DNA from: Mesorhizobium sophorae
Lineage (GTDB): Bacteria; Pseudomonadota; Alphaproteobacteria; Rhizobiales; Rhizobiaceae
Direction: 5' to 3'
NCBI RefSeq assembly: GCF_002270415.1
Contig: NZ_NNRI01000017.1
Coordinates: forward strand, 248,001 to 312,000
Length of the DNA stretch: 64,000 bases
Under the pieces are notes generated by a model. It saw nothing but the letters and a program-made list of their open reading frames with translations, did no database searches and was not told the origin of the DNA. Both the position numbers and the translations under genes were made by a program. Position 1 is the first letter of the stretch; every line of letters starts with the position of its first letter. Shown in pieces: positions 51,170 to 61,200 of this stretch.

Positions 51170-52417
51170 ATGTCGGTCGGAATCCGCCACGACGATCTGC
51201 GCCGCCGCAACCGGGCGATGGTGATTGCGGCCGTGCGCCGCGCCGGACAGCCGTCCCGCACCGAGATCGCCGCGACCACGGGCCTCAGCCATTCGACCAT
51301 ATCGGCGATCTCCTCCGACCTCATCGGCGAAGGCATCCTGACTGAGAGCAAGCCGAGCGAGGTCGGCTCGCTCAAACGCGGCCGGCCGCAGGTCGGCCTC
51401 GGCCTCAATCCGGAAGCGGCGGCGGTGATGACCGTGGTGCTGTCACTGAACTTCCTCTCGGTCGCCGTCATCGACTATGCCGGCCAGGTGATCGCCGAGG
51501 AACAGCGCCGGCTGGACACGCTGACCATGTCGCGCGACGCGCTGGTCGGTGAATGCGTTGCCATCGTACGGCGTCGTCTCGAAGACCCCGACCTCGACGT
51601 CCGCAGTGTCGCCCGCATCGCGCTGGCGATCCAGGGCATCACTGACACACGTGCCCGCGCCATGCTGTGGTCGCCGATCACGCCGCACACCGATATCGCC
51701 TTCGCCGACATACTCGAGGACGAGTTCGGCATCCCTGCCACTATGGAGAACGACTGCAATATGATGGCGATAGCGTTGCGCTGGCGCGACCCTGATCGCT
51801 ACCGCGACGACTTCATCGCCATCCTGTTGTCGCACGGCATCGGCATGGGTCTGGTGCTGAAGGGCGAGCTGTTCACCGGCACTCATTCCTCGGGCGGCGA
51901 GTTCGGCCATATGATCCATCGGCCACACGGCGCGCTGTGCCGCTGCGGGCGGCGCGGCTGCGTCGAGGCCTATGCCGGCAACTACGCCATCTGGCGCAAC
52001 GCAAGGCAGATGAGCGAGGACGCGGAACCGGTCGCCGATGTCAGTGATGCCGACATGCGCGCCCTGGCGACCGCGGCCCGCGAGAGGGATGGACCCGAGC
52101 GCGAGGCCTATCGCAAGGCCGGCGAGGCACTCGGCTACGGTCTCGGCAGCCTGTTCGCGCTGATCGACCCGGCGCCCGTCGCCATGGTCGGCGTCAGCGC
52201 CGCCGCCTTCGACCTGATCGAGCCGGCATTGCGCGAGGCGATTGCGCAGACCGCCGGCGGCCAGCATTCGCAATCGATTTCTTTCGACACCGAACCGAAC
52301 GAACTTCCACTGATCCGCGAAGGCTGCGCCACGCGGGCATTGACCTTTGTCGACCAGGAGATTTTCGCGCCCGGCACGCAGGCGAGGTCCGGCCTCGGCG
52401 GCAAGAACGTCGCGTGA
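51170..52417 (+). CDS. ROK-family transcription repressor (XylR-like)
   Basis: A 415-residue regulator with an N-terminal winged helix (SRTEIAATTGLSHSTISAISSDLIGEGIL) and a C-terminal ROK/sugar-kinase fold. The glycine-rich GELFTGTHSSGGEFGHMIHRP and zinc site C-R-C-GRRG-C are present. It is divergent from xylF-xylH-xylG and probably represses it until the sugar binds. The symbol is withheld because the inducer is not proved. Confidence 0.88.
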   Translation: MSVGIRHDDLRRRNRAMVIAAVRRAGQPSRTEIAATTGLSHSTISAISSDLIGEGILTESKPSEVGSLKRGRPQVGLGLNPEAAAVMTVVLSLNFLSVAVIDYAGQVIAEEQRRLDTLTMSRDALVGECVAIVRRRLEDPDLDVRSVARIALAIQGITDTRARAMLWSPITPHTDIAFADILEDEFGIPATMENDCNMMAIALRWRDPDRYRDDFIAILLSHGIGMGLVLKGELFTGTHSSGGEFGHMIHRPHGALCRCGRRGCVEAYAGNYAIWRNARQMSEDAEPVADVSDADMRALATAARERDGPEREAYRKAGEALGYGLGSLFALIDPAPVAMVGVSAAAFDLIEPALREAIAQTAGGQHSQSISFDTEPNELPLIREGCATRALTFVDQEIFAPGTQARSGLGGKNVA

Positions 52418-52563
52418 ATAGCGCGCCTGGATGTGTTGAGATTCAGGTTAGGCCGAGTCGAGAATGGCGGGTTCCAAGAACCGGAGCGGAGCGGACATTT
52501 GGATCCGGAAGCGCAGGAAACTGCCGTTCGCAGGCCGGCATCACCCTGAATATCAGCATATCC

Positions 52564-53253
52564 CTAATCTTCCCGGATGGCGTAACCCGCCCCGCGGATG
52601 GTGCGGATGACATCGGGCATGCGGCCATTGTTGACCGCCTTGCGCAGCCGGCCGACATGCACGTCGACCGTGCGTTCGTCGATGTAGATCGTCTCGCCCC
52701 AGACATTGTCGAGCAGCTGGCTGCGCGAGAACACGCGGCCGGGATGGCGCATCATGAATTCGAGCAGGCGGAATTCGGTCGGTCCGAGCCGGATCTCGCT
52801 CTTCTTGCGATAGACCCTGTGCGATTCACGATCGAGCACGATGTCGCCGACCTTGAGCACGCTGGACAGCACTTCCGGCTTGGCGCGGCGCAGCAGCGCC
52901 TTGACCCTGGCCATGAACTCCGGCGTCGAGAACGGCTTGACCAGATAATCGTCGGCGCCTGTCGAGAGGCCGCGCACACGATCGCTTTCCTCGCCACGCG
53001 CGGTCAGCATGATGATCGGCAGCCGCTCGGTCTCGGGCCGCATTCTTAGCCGGCGACAGAGTTCGATTCCGGAAACCGCCGGCACCATCCAGTCGAGCAC
53101 CAGCAGGTCAGGCACGTTTTCCTGGAGGCGGATTTCGGCTTCGTCGCCGCGCGTCACCACCTCGACCTGGTATCCCTCGGACTCGAGATTGTAGCGCAGG
53201 AGCACGCCAAGCGGCTCCTCGTCCTCCACCACCATGATGCGTGGCGCGATCAT
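52564..53253 (-). CDS. phoB: Phosphate regulon response regulator PhoB
   Basis: A 229-residue OmpR-type regulator. The receiver has Glu-Asp near residue 9 (IMVVEDEEPLGVLL), the phospho-Asp in DLLVLDWMVPAVSG and Lys in DYLVKPFSTPE. The winged helix ends VIRTIRGAGYAIRED. Its place at the end of the pst-phoU cluster identifies it as PhoB, which activates genes with Pho boxes when phosphate is scarce. No phoR gene is present in the window. Confidence 0.95.
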   Translation of the reverse strand: MIAPRIMVVEDEEPLGVLLRYNLESEGYQVEVVTRGDEAEIRLQENVPDLLVLDWMVPAVSGIELCRRLRMRPETERLPIIMLTARGEESDRVRGLSTGADDYLVKPFSTPEFMARVKALLRRAKPEVLSSVLKVGDIVLDRESHRVYRKKSEIRLGPTEFRLLEFMMRHPGRVFSRSQLLDNVWGETIYIDERTVDVHVGRLRKAVNNGRMPDVIRTIRGAGYAIRED

Positions 53254-53272
53254 CGACTGGTCACCCCTGCCG

Positions 53273-53980
53273 TCATGCCGCCGGCGCGGACATCGCCGTC
53301 TCGTCCTGCTTCGGACGATTGGCGGGCAGCTGCGTGCCGGTCAAAACATAGTACGCATTTTCCGCGATGTTGGTGACGTGATCGCCGATGCGCTCAAGGT
53401 TCTTGGCGCAGAACAAAAGGTGCGTGCAGGCGGTGATGTTGCGCGGGTCTTCCATCATGTAGGTCAGGAGTTCGCGGAACACGGAGGTGTACTTGACGTC
53501 GATGCGCTCGTCGTCGGCGCGCAGCTTCGCCAGCGCCGCCGCGTCGCGCGCCGTATATTCCTCGATGACGCCCTGCACCTGGATCAGCACCAGCTGCGCC
53601 ATTGCGTCGATGGAGTGCGACAGGTCGCGCGGGGTGACGCTGAGGCCGACGGTGCCGACGCGCTTGGCGATGTTCTTGGCAAGGTCGCCAATACGCTCGA
53701 GGTCGCCGGCCATGCGGATCGAACCGACGACATGACGCAGATCGTCGGCCATCGGCTGACGCTTGGCGATCAGTGTGATGGCGCGGTCGTCGAGCTCGCG
53801 CTGGCGCGCGTCCATGATCGCATCGTCGGAGACGACGCGCTGCGCCAGGGCGTTGTCGGAATTCAGCAGCGCCTTGGTGGCGCCGCCGACCATCGAGCCG
53901 GCGAGGTCGCCCATGTCGCGGATCAGCCTGCTGATCTGTCCGAGATCCTCGTCGAAAGAAGCGACTGTGTGTTCGCCCAT
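53273..53980 (-). CDS. phoU: Phosphate signalling protein PhoU
   Basis: A 235-residue all-helical protein with two PhoU repeats, each with the metal-binding acidic motif (MGDLAGSMVGGATKAL; DLERIGDLAKNIAKR; NLERIGDHVTNIAENAYY). It links the Pst transporter to the PhoR-PhoB pair and represses the Pho regulon when phosphate is plentiful. The gene lies between pstB and phoB with short gaps. Confidence 0.95.
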   Translation of the reverse strand: MGEHTVASFDEDLGQISRLIRDMGDLAGSMVGGATKALLNSDNALAQRVVSDDAIMDARQRELDDRAITLIAKRQPMADDLRHVVGSIRMAGDLERIGDLAKNIAKRVGTVGLSVTPRDLSHSIDAMAQLVLIQVQGVIEEYTARDAAALAKLRADDERIDVKYTSVFRELLTYMMEDPRNITACTHLLFCAKNLERIGDHVTNIAENAYYVLTGTQLPANRPKQDETAMSAPAA

Positions 53981-54005
53981 GATCTTAGTCCTCGTATGCC
54001 TGAGC

Positions 54006-54812
54006 TCAGCCGAAGCGGCCGGTGATGTAGTCCTGCGTGCGCTTCTCGCGGGGCGACGTGAAGATCTTCTCGGTGCGGTCGAACTCGACCAGTTCGCCCA
54101 GATACATGAAGGCCGTCTGCTTCGACACGCGCGCCGCCTGCTGCATGTTGTGGGTGACGATGACGATCGTGTAGTCGGCTTGCAACTCGTCGATCAACTC
54201 TTCGATCTTGGCGGTCGACAGCGGGTCAAGCGCCGAAGCCGGCTCGTCGAGCAGGATGACTTCCGGCTTCACCGCCACGGTGCGGGCGATGCACAGTCGC
54301 TGCTGCTGGCCGCCGGAGAGGCTGAGGCCGCTGGCGTTGAGCTTGTCCTTGACTTCGGTCCACAGTGCGGCGCGCTTCAGCGCCTGCTCGACACGGCCAT
54401 CCATCTCGGACTTGCTGATCTTCTCGTAGAGCCTGACGCCGAAGGCGATGTTTTCATAGATCGACATCGGGAACGGCGTCGGCTTCTGGAACACCATGCC
54501 GATCTTGGTCCGCAGCAGGTTGAGGTCCTGCGAGCGGTCGAGAACGTTCTGCCCGTCGAGCAACACCTGGCCCTCGGCCGTCTGTTTGGGATAGAGCTCG
54601 TAGATGCGGTTGAAGACGCGCAGCAGCGTCGACTTCCCACAGCCCGAAGGTCCGATGAAGGCGGTGACGCTGCGCTCGGGCAGCGACAGCGTGATGTCCT
54701 TCAGCGCCTTGCTCTGGCCGTAGTAGAAGTTGAGGTTCTTGACCTCGATCTTGGCCTTGCCGGCAATTGCCTCGGCGGCGATCGTCATGTCTGGAGACAA
54801 CATCTGGCTCAT
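54006..54812 (-). CDS. pstB: Phosphate ABC transporter ATP-binding protein PstB
   Basis: A 268-residue ATPase. Walker A is GPSGCGKST, the signature LSGGQQQRLCIARTVAV, Walker B VILLDEPASALDP, and the switch histidine is in IVTHNMQQAARVS. PFPMSIYENIAFGVRLY is typical of PstB. Its start overlaps the pstA stop by four bases (54809-54812). Confidence 0.95.
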   Translation of the reverse strand: MSQMLSPDMTIAAEAIAGKAKIEVKNLNFYYGQSKALKDITLSLPERSVTAFIGPSGCGKSTLLRVFNRIYELYPKQTAEGQVLLDGQNVLDRSQDLNLLRTKIGMVFQKPTPFPMSIYENIAFGVRLYEKISKSEMDGRVEQALKRAALWTEVKDKLNASGLSLSGGQQQRLCIARTVAVKPEVILLDEPASALDPLSTAKIEELIDELQADYTIVIVTHNMQQAARVSKQTAFMYLGELVEFDRTEKIFTSPREKRTQDYITGRFG

Positions 54813-55660
54813 TTGTCCTCTCTGCGTCCGGTCAGGCTGCGAGCAAAGATGCTGAGCGCGAGAACCGTCAATGTGATGATGAGTGCACCGGTCCAGGCCA
54901 GTTGCTGCCATTCTTCGTAAGGGCTGAGAGCGAACTGGAAGATGGTCACAGGCAAGCTGGCCATCGGCGCGTTGAGATTGCTCGACCAGAACTGGTTGTT
55001 GAGCGCCGTAAAGAGCAGTGGCGCCGTCTCGCCGGAGATACGGGCGATCGACAGCAATATGCCGGTGACGATGCCGGAAAGGGCGGCGCGGTAAGCGACC
55101 GACTTGATGACCACCCAGCGCGGCGCGCCGATCGCGGTGCCGGCTTCACGCAACGCGTTCGGCACCAGGTTGAGCATGTCCTCGGTGGTGCGAACGACGA
55201 CCGGGATGACCAGGATGGCAAGCGCGACAGCGCCGGCGATCGCCGAGAAATGCCCCATCGGCCGGACCATCAGTTCGTAGACGAACAGGCCGATGATGAT
55301 CGACGGCGCCGACAAAAGGATGTCGTTGATGAAGCGCACCACGGTGGTGAGCTTCGAAAAGCGTCCGTATTCGGCCATGTAGGTGCCGGCCAGCACGCCG
55401 ATCGGTGTACCGACGACGACTCCGATGATGGTCATCATGATGCTGCCGTAGATGGCGTTGAGGAGGCCACCGGCATCGCCGGGCGGCGGCGTCATTTCGG
55501 TGAACACCGCGAGATTGACGCCTGACAGGCCCTTGTACAGCAGCGCGCCGAGGATGAGCGCCAGCCAGGCAAGTCCGATGCCGGCGGCGGCGACGCACAG
55601 CGTCATCATCACGGAATTCTTCCTCTTGCGGCTCTGATGAAGCGATGTGGCTGTCGACAT
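54809..55660 (-). CDS. pstA: Phosphate ABC transporter permease PstA
   Basis: A 283-residue permease with six membrane helices. It has PstA motifs such as PPPGDAGGLLNAIYGSIMMT, ILLSAPSIIIGLFVYELMV and the EAA-like loop LREAGTAIGAPRWVVIKSV. It pairs with PstC, encoded three bases upstream. Confidence 0.94.
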   Translation of the reverse strand: MSTATSLHQSRKRKNSVMMTLCVAAAGIGLAWLALILGALLYKGLSGVNLAVFTEMTPPPGDAGGLLNAIYGSIMMTIIGVVVGTPIGVLAGTYMAEYGRFSKLTTVVRFINDILLSAPSIIIGLFVYELMVRPMGHFSAIAGAVALAILVIPVVVRTTEDMLNLVPNALREAGTAIGAPRWVVIKSVAYRAALSGIVTGILLSIARISGETAPLLFTALNNQFWSSNLNAPMASLPVTIFQFALSPYEEWQQLAWTGALIITLTVLALSIFARSLTGRREDK

Positions 55661-55663
55661 CGG

Positions 55664-56647
55664 TCAGGCTCCCGTGCGGGCGTCAATGCGCATCAGCATG
55701 TAGCGTGCGATGGCGAGGATCAGGAAGGTGATGACGAACAGGATCAGGCCGAGCGCCACCAGCGAAGAGGTGTAGAGATCGCCGACGGCTTCGGTGAATT
55801 CGTTGGCGATGGTCGCGGAGATCGTCGTTGCCGGCGCGAACAGCGAGGTGCTGATGCGATGCGCGTTGCCGATGACGAAGGTCACTGCCATGGTTTCGCC
55901 GAGCGCGCGGCCGAGGCCGAGCATAACGCCGCCCATGATGCCGATCCTTGTGTAGGGAATGACCACGCGGCGGGTCACTTCCCAGGTCGTGCAGCCGATG
56001 CCGTAGGCGGACTCTTTCAGCACCGGCGGCACCGTGTCGAAGACGTCCTTGGTGATCGAGGTGATGAAAGGCAGCACCATGATGGCAAGGATCAGCGACG
56101 ACGTCAAAAGGCCGATGCCGTAGGGCGGACCGGCAAACAGGCTGTTGAGGCCGGGAATGCCATGGAACACGTTGATGATGAAGGGCTGCACGGTCGTCTG
56201 CAGGAAGGGCGCCAGCACGAACAGGCCCCAGATGCCGTAGATGATCGAGGGGATGCCGGCGAGCAGCTCAACCGCCATGCCGATCGGACGCCGCAGCGGG
56301 CGCGGGCAAAGCTCGGTGAGAAAGATGGCGATGCCGATGCCGAGCGGCACAGCAATCAGGATGGCGATGGCCGACGTGATGATGGTGCCGTAGATCGGCG
56401 CCAGCGCGCCGAATTTCTCCGTCACCGGGTTCCAGCTTTCACTGGTCAGGAAGGAGAAGCCGAAGGTCGAAAGGGCTTGCCAGGAGCCGGCAAACAGCGA
56501 GATCGCAACACCGCCCAGCAAGACCAGCACCAGTATGGCGGCGGCACGGGTCATCCCGTGGAAGATCGCGTCGGTCAGCGCGAAACGTCTGACAGTCGCG
56601 TCGCGCGAACCTCGAATGGCTGGCAAGGCTTCCTGGACAGCACTCAT
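55664..56647 (-). CDS. pstC: Phosphate ABC transporter permease PstC
   Basis: A 327-residue permease with six or more membrane helices. ESWNPVTEKFGALAPIYGT and ELLAGIPSIIYGIWGLFVL are characteristic PstC segments, and LKESAYGIGCTTWEVTRRVVIP is the ATPase-contact loop. The gene begins 66 bases after pstS across a GC-rich stem-loop. Confidence 0.94.
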   Translation of the reverse strand: MSAVQEALPAIRGSRDATVRRFALTDAIFHGMTRAAAILVLVLLGGVAISLFAGSWQALSTFGFSFLTSESWNPVTEKFGALAPIYGTIITSAIAILIAVPLGIGIAIFLTELCPRPLRRPIGMAVELLAGIPSIIYGIWGLFVLAPFLQTTVQPFIINVFHGIPGLNSLFAGPPYGIGLLTSSLILAIMVLPFITSITKDVFDTVPPVLKESAYGIGCTTWEVTRRVVIPYTRIGIMGGVMLGLGRALGETMAVTFVIGNAHRISTSLFAPATTISATIANEFTEAVGDLYTSSLVALGLILFVITFLILAIARYMLMRIDARTGA

Positions 56648-56678
56648 GTGAAGCTCGGCTCTTTGAGTTGAGGGAAAA

Positions 56679-56701
56679 GGAGCGCCGCGGCGCGGCGCTC
56701 C
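56679..56701 (-). promoter_or_regulatory. Intercistronic stem-loop/attenuator between pstS and pstC
   Basis: GGAGCGCCG and CGGCGCTCC arms form a very GC-rich hairpin. Read on the - strand it is followed by TTTT, so part of the pstS transcripts may end here. That would yield excess binding protein over permease. Confidence 0.6.
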
Positions 56702-56713
56702 TTCAAAGGGATG

Positions 56714-57769
56714 TTATTCGCCGACGTAGACGGGCTTGCCGTCAGCCTGGATGTCGGCCTTCCAAGAAGCCTTGATCAGGTCGACGACGCTGTCGGGGAT
56801 CGAGACGTAGTCGAGACCCTTGGCGGTTTCCTTGCCGTCCTTGTAGGCCCAGGCAAAGAACTTCAGCGCTTCGCCGGTCGCGGCGGCGTCATCGGGGGTC
56901 TTGTGGATCAGCACCCAAGTCGAAGCAGCGATCGGCCAGGTGGTATCGCCGGGTTCGTTGGTGATGATGACGTTGAAGTTCTTCGCGCCCTTGAAGTCGG
57001 CATTCGAAGCAGCCGAGCCGAAGGATTCGAGCGACGGCTCGACGACCTTGCCCGCGGCATTCAACATCTTGGAGTACGACAGGTTGTTCTGCTTGGCGTA
57101 GGCATACTCGACGTAGCCGATGCCGCCGTCGGTCTGCTTGACGGTGTTGGCAACGCCTTCGCTGCCCTTGGCGCCGACGCCGGTCGGCCATTCGACGGCG
57201 GTGTCCGAACCAACCTTGTCCTTCCAGTCGGGGGACAGCTTGACCAGATAGTTGGTGAAGTTGAAGGTCGTGCCCGAGCCGTCCGAACGGTGGACGACGG
57301 CGATCGCCGTCGACGGCAGGGTCAGGGTCGGGTTCAGCGCCTTGATCGCGGCGTCGTCCCAGGTGGTGATGGCGCCAAGGTAGATCTGCGCGATCGTCTT
57401 GCCGTCAAGGATGAGTTCGCCCGGCTTGACGCCCGTCAGGTTGACGATCGGCACGATGCCGCCCATCACCATCGGGAACTGCACGAGGCCGTTCTTTTCC
57501 AGATCGGCGTCAGACATCGGCTTGTCGGTGGCGCCAAAGGTCACGGTCTTGGCGATGACCTGCTTGATGCCGCCGCCCGAACCGATCGACTGGTAGTTGA
57601 GGCCGACGCCGGTGTCTTTCTTGTAGGTGTCGGCCCACTTGGCGAACACCGGATAGATGAAGGTCGAGCCGGCGCCGGAAAGGTCCGCGGCCATGGCTGC
57701 AGAAAGGGTGACGGTAGACGCTGTGGCCATTGCAATCGCAACGACCGCTGAGCGGATGAAATGTCTCAT
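56714..57769 (-). CDS. pstS: Phosphate-binding protein PstS
   Basis: A 351-residue periplasmic protein with a signal peptide (IRSAVVAIAMATASTVTLSAAMA). The mature part starts DLSGAGSTFIYPVFAKWADTY, and the phosphate-contact segment VHRSDGSGTTFNFTNYL is intact. It is the first gene of the pst operon and has a Pho box upstream. Confidence 0.95.
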   Translation of the reverse strand: MRHFIRSAVVAIAMATASTVTLSAAMAADLSGAGSTFIYPVFAKWADTYKKDTGVGLNYQSIGSGGGIKQVIAKTVTFGATDKPMSDADLEKNGLVQFPMVMGGIVPIVNLTGVKPGELILDGKTIAQIYLGAITTWDDAAIKALNPTLTLPSTAIAVVHRSDGSGTTFNFTNYLVKLSPDWKDKVGSDTAVEWPTGVGAKGSEGVANTVKQTDGGIGYVEYAYAKQNNLSYSKMLNAAGKVVEPSLESFGSAASNADFKGAKNFNVIITNEPGDTTWPIAASTWVLIHKTPDDAAATGEALKFFAWAYKDGKETAKGLDYVSIPDSVVDLIKASWKADIQADGKPVYVGE

Positions 57770-57846
57770 GTGGCCTGCTCCTGTTCGGAAGATGGTCTCT
57801 CGGCGCCATTCCTCTCGGCGCCCGCTGAGGCCAATAGCCTTCGATT

Positions 57847-57875
57847 ATAACAGTCGCATGACAGTTTCGTGTCAC
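57847..57875 (-). promoter_or_regulatory. Pho box upstream of pstS
   Basis: On the - strand CTGTCAT-N4-CTGTTAT matches the PhoB-binding direct repeat. A third, weaker seven-base unit (GTGACAC) precedes it at the same 11-base period, giving three PhoB half-sites. It lies ~78 bases before the pstS ATG. Confidence 0.8.
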
Positions 57876-58281
57876 CCCGGTAACGCGTCATCGGGGCAGG
57901 GAAAATGCCGGCCGGCCGGCGCTTGCGGGGGAGCCCGGCTTTGTGCCCGGAATCAGGCACTTGCGCCGTTTCAGACCGAGAGCGACCTGCGGTTTCGCGA
58001 TCGACGCCTCGGCAAAGAAAATCCGGACGGGAACGCGTTGCTCTCGGCCAGATGTCGTGGCCGGGCCATCGCCGAAAACAGGTCCGTTGGGGTAGGTTGA
58101 CGCTGTCTCATGCCGGCGGTCGCTGCTCCCGCCCGTAACTGGAAGAGCGGAATTCGAATGTGGCCATTGTCTCGGCTGGGCGCCGCCTTGGATATGGTGC
58201 GATCGCGCCATAGTCTTGCCTTCAGCGGGGCCCGCGAATCTCCGCCGATTCCCCCGGGCAAGCCCGGTTGCGACGCCGGCC
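57876..58281. other. Intergenic region, nothing recognised
   Basis: About 400 bases between the Pho box and the end of the large kinase gene. Open frames here give Arg/Pro-rich products without structure. No regulator, repeat or RNA signal was recognised. Confidence 0.4.
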
Positions 58282-61200
58282 TTAACCGGCGTTGCGCTGA
58301 GCCTGGCGGCTGGCGCCGACCCAGCGCTCGACCTTCTCGAGCAAGGCTCTTGGGCTGATCGGCTTGGGCAGGTAATCGTCCATGCCGGCCTCCAGGCAGC
58401 GTTCGCGATCGCCCTTCAGCGCATGCGCGGTGACGCCCACGATCGGGACATGCGTGCCGGTTTCTTCCTCCAGCCGGCGAATGGCGGCCGTGGCTTCGAG
58501 CCCGTTCATCTCCGGCATCGAGACATCCATCAGGATCATACGTGGATTGAGCCGGCCGAAGGCGTCGAGCGCCTTGCGGCCATTGCCGACGATCTCGAAA
58601 CCATAGCCGGTCTCGCCGAGGATCTGGGTGAACACCATCTGGTTCACCTCATTGTCCTCGGCCACCAGGATATCCAGCCTGTCGCCGCCGGCCGTCGCGG
58701 GTGGCCGGGGGCGGACCAAGGGCGGCTGCAACAGCGCCCGTTGTTCCGACGCCGGCGGCGGTGGCCGCACAACCTTGCCTGGAGGGATGTCGGCTGCCGG
58801 CGGCTGGGTGTCGGCCGTGTTGTGGCGATGCCGCTGGATCGTCGCAACCAGCGTTTCCAGCAGCACCGATGACCGCGCCGGCTTGATCAGCTGCGCATCG
58901 ATGCCGAGATCGCGATAGCTGGTGTTGGCGAGCGACTGGTCGACCGAGGTCAGCATGATGATCGGCGTGCCGGCAAGGCCAGCGGTGTTGCGCACGATCC
59001 GCGCCATTTCGGCGCCGCTCATGCCCGGCATCTGGTAGTCGAGCACGATGCAGTCGACCGGCACGCCATAGGCGGCGGCCGCGATCAGCACCTTGAGACC
59101 CTCGGCGCCGCTTTCGGCCGCGCAGGAATCGAACGTCCACGATGTCATCTGTTCGGTCAGGATGGCCCGGTTGACGGCATTGTCGTCGACGATCAGCACG
59201 CGCGCGCCGGTCACATCGACAGGCGTGATACGTTGCCCGTTCTGCTGTCCGGCCCGAGGCAGCGTGACGGTGAACCAGAAAGTCGAGCCCTTGCCCTCGG
59301 CGCTCTCGACACCGATGTCGCCGCCCATCAGCTCGACGAGCCGCGAGGTGATGGCAAGGCCAAGGCCGGTTCCTTCGTGCCGCCTCGTCGACGAGGTGTC
59401 GACCTGGCTGAATTTCTCGAACACGAGTTTCAGCTTTTCCTCGGGGATACCTATGCCGGTATCGGTGACCGAGATCGTCAGTTTCGTCCCGGTCGGAACC
59501 CTTTCGCCGGTGACGTCGACCAGCACATGGCCTTCGTCGGTGAACTTCACCGCGTTGCCGAGCAGGTTGGTGACGATCTGCCTGATGCGGCCGACATCGC
59601 CCACGAACAGGCTCTCGAGACGAGGCTCGATGCGCACGATGAGCTCGAGATCCTTCTCCTTGGCGCGTGTCGACACCAGCGTCGCCACATCCTCGATCGC
59701 CTCGGCAAGATTGAAGGGCGCCGGATCGAGCACCAGCTGGCCGGCGTCGATCTTGGAGAAATCCAGGATGTCGTTGATGATGGTGAGCAGCGCATTGCCC
59801 GATTTGACGATGATGTCGGTGAACGTCTTCTGTTTCGAGTTGAGGTCCGATTTGGCCAGCAGTTCGGCCATGCCGAGCACGCCGTTCATCGGCGTGCGGA
59901 TCTCGTGGCTCATATTGGCGAGGAATTCCGACTTGGCGCGGTCGGCGAGCACGGCACGCTGCCGTGCCTCGCGCAGCTCGGCCTCGCGCGTCTTCAATTC
60001 GGTGATGTCGGTGGTCGATCCGATCAGGTAGAGCGAACCGTCGGAGGCGATCATCGCGCCCTTGCGGGCGAACTGATGCCTGACGGTGCCGTCGGCCAAC
60101 GTCACCGTCTCTTCGACCTCCTGGGTTTCACCGGTGCGCAGCACCGCAAGGTCGCTGGCGACAAAGGCTTCGCCGTCCGGCCCGAAGATCTCGATGTCGG
60201 TCTTGCCGATCGCCTCTTCCTTGGCGAAGCCGGTCAGGTCGCACCAGCCCTTGTTGACATAGAACTGCCTGAGATCGGAGCGCTTGGCGTAGATCGACAC
60301 CGGCACGTTGTCGATCAGGCTGCGGAACACCTCGTTCTCGCGCATGCTCTCTTCCAGCGCGCGCTCGCGCGCCTTGACCTCGGTGATGTCGGTGCTCGAA
60401 CCGACCAGATGCACCGATCCGTCCAGCGCCACCAGGCGGCTCTTGCGCGTCATCAATTGCCGGACCGTGCCGTCGCGATGGGTGACGGGTTCCTCGACCT
60501 CCTTGACGGCGCCCGTCACGGCCACCTCGGTGTCGTCATGGCTGTAGCTATCGCCATCCTGCCCACCGAACAGCTGGCGGTCGGTGCGGCCGATGACCTC
60601 TTCCTTGGCGAGACCTGTTATCGCGCACCAGGCCTTGTTGACGAACTCGATGCTCAGGTCCTGCGCCTTGATGAAGGCAGCCACCGGCAGTTCGTCCAGC
60701 ACGTGGCGGAACAGATCGATCTGGCGCATCGAGTCGCGCAACGCCTTCTCGCGGCTCTTGATCTCTGAGATGTCAACGCGAACGCCGATGAACGTGCCAT
60801 CGTCGGTCCGCATGTCGTAGACCTGATACCAGCGGCCATCGGGGTTGTGACGTTCGAACGAGGAACTGGACAGGCGGTAGCGGGCAAGGATCGCATCCAG
60901 CCAGCGATCGGGCTCGCCGTCGTAGAGCGTGTCGACTTGCGGGTCTCCGCTGTTGCGGAAATATCCGTTCGAATGACCGAGGACGAGCGCTTCGCGAAGT
61001 GTACAGCCGGGCTGCCATGCCGGCCTCAAAGCCGGCAGCGTGTCCTGGATCTTGCGGTTGGCGAAAACGAACTTGTCGTCGCGATCGTAGATGATGACGG
61101 CCGCCGGCAGGGATTCCAGCACGCTGGCGAGATGCTTGCGCGCATCTTCGGCCTCGGTCTCGCGGCGCTTCATGTCGGAAATGTCGAACAGGAAGCCGGC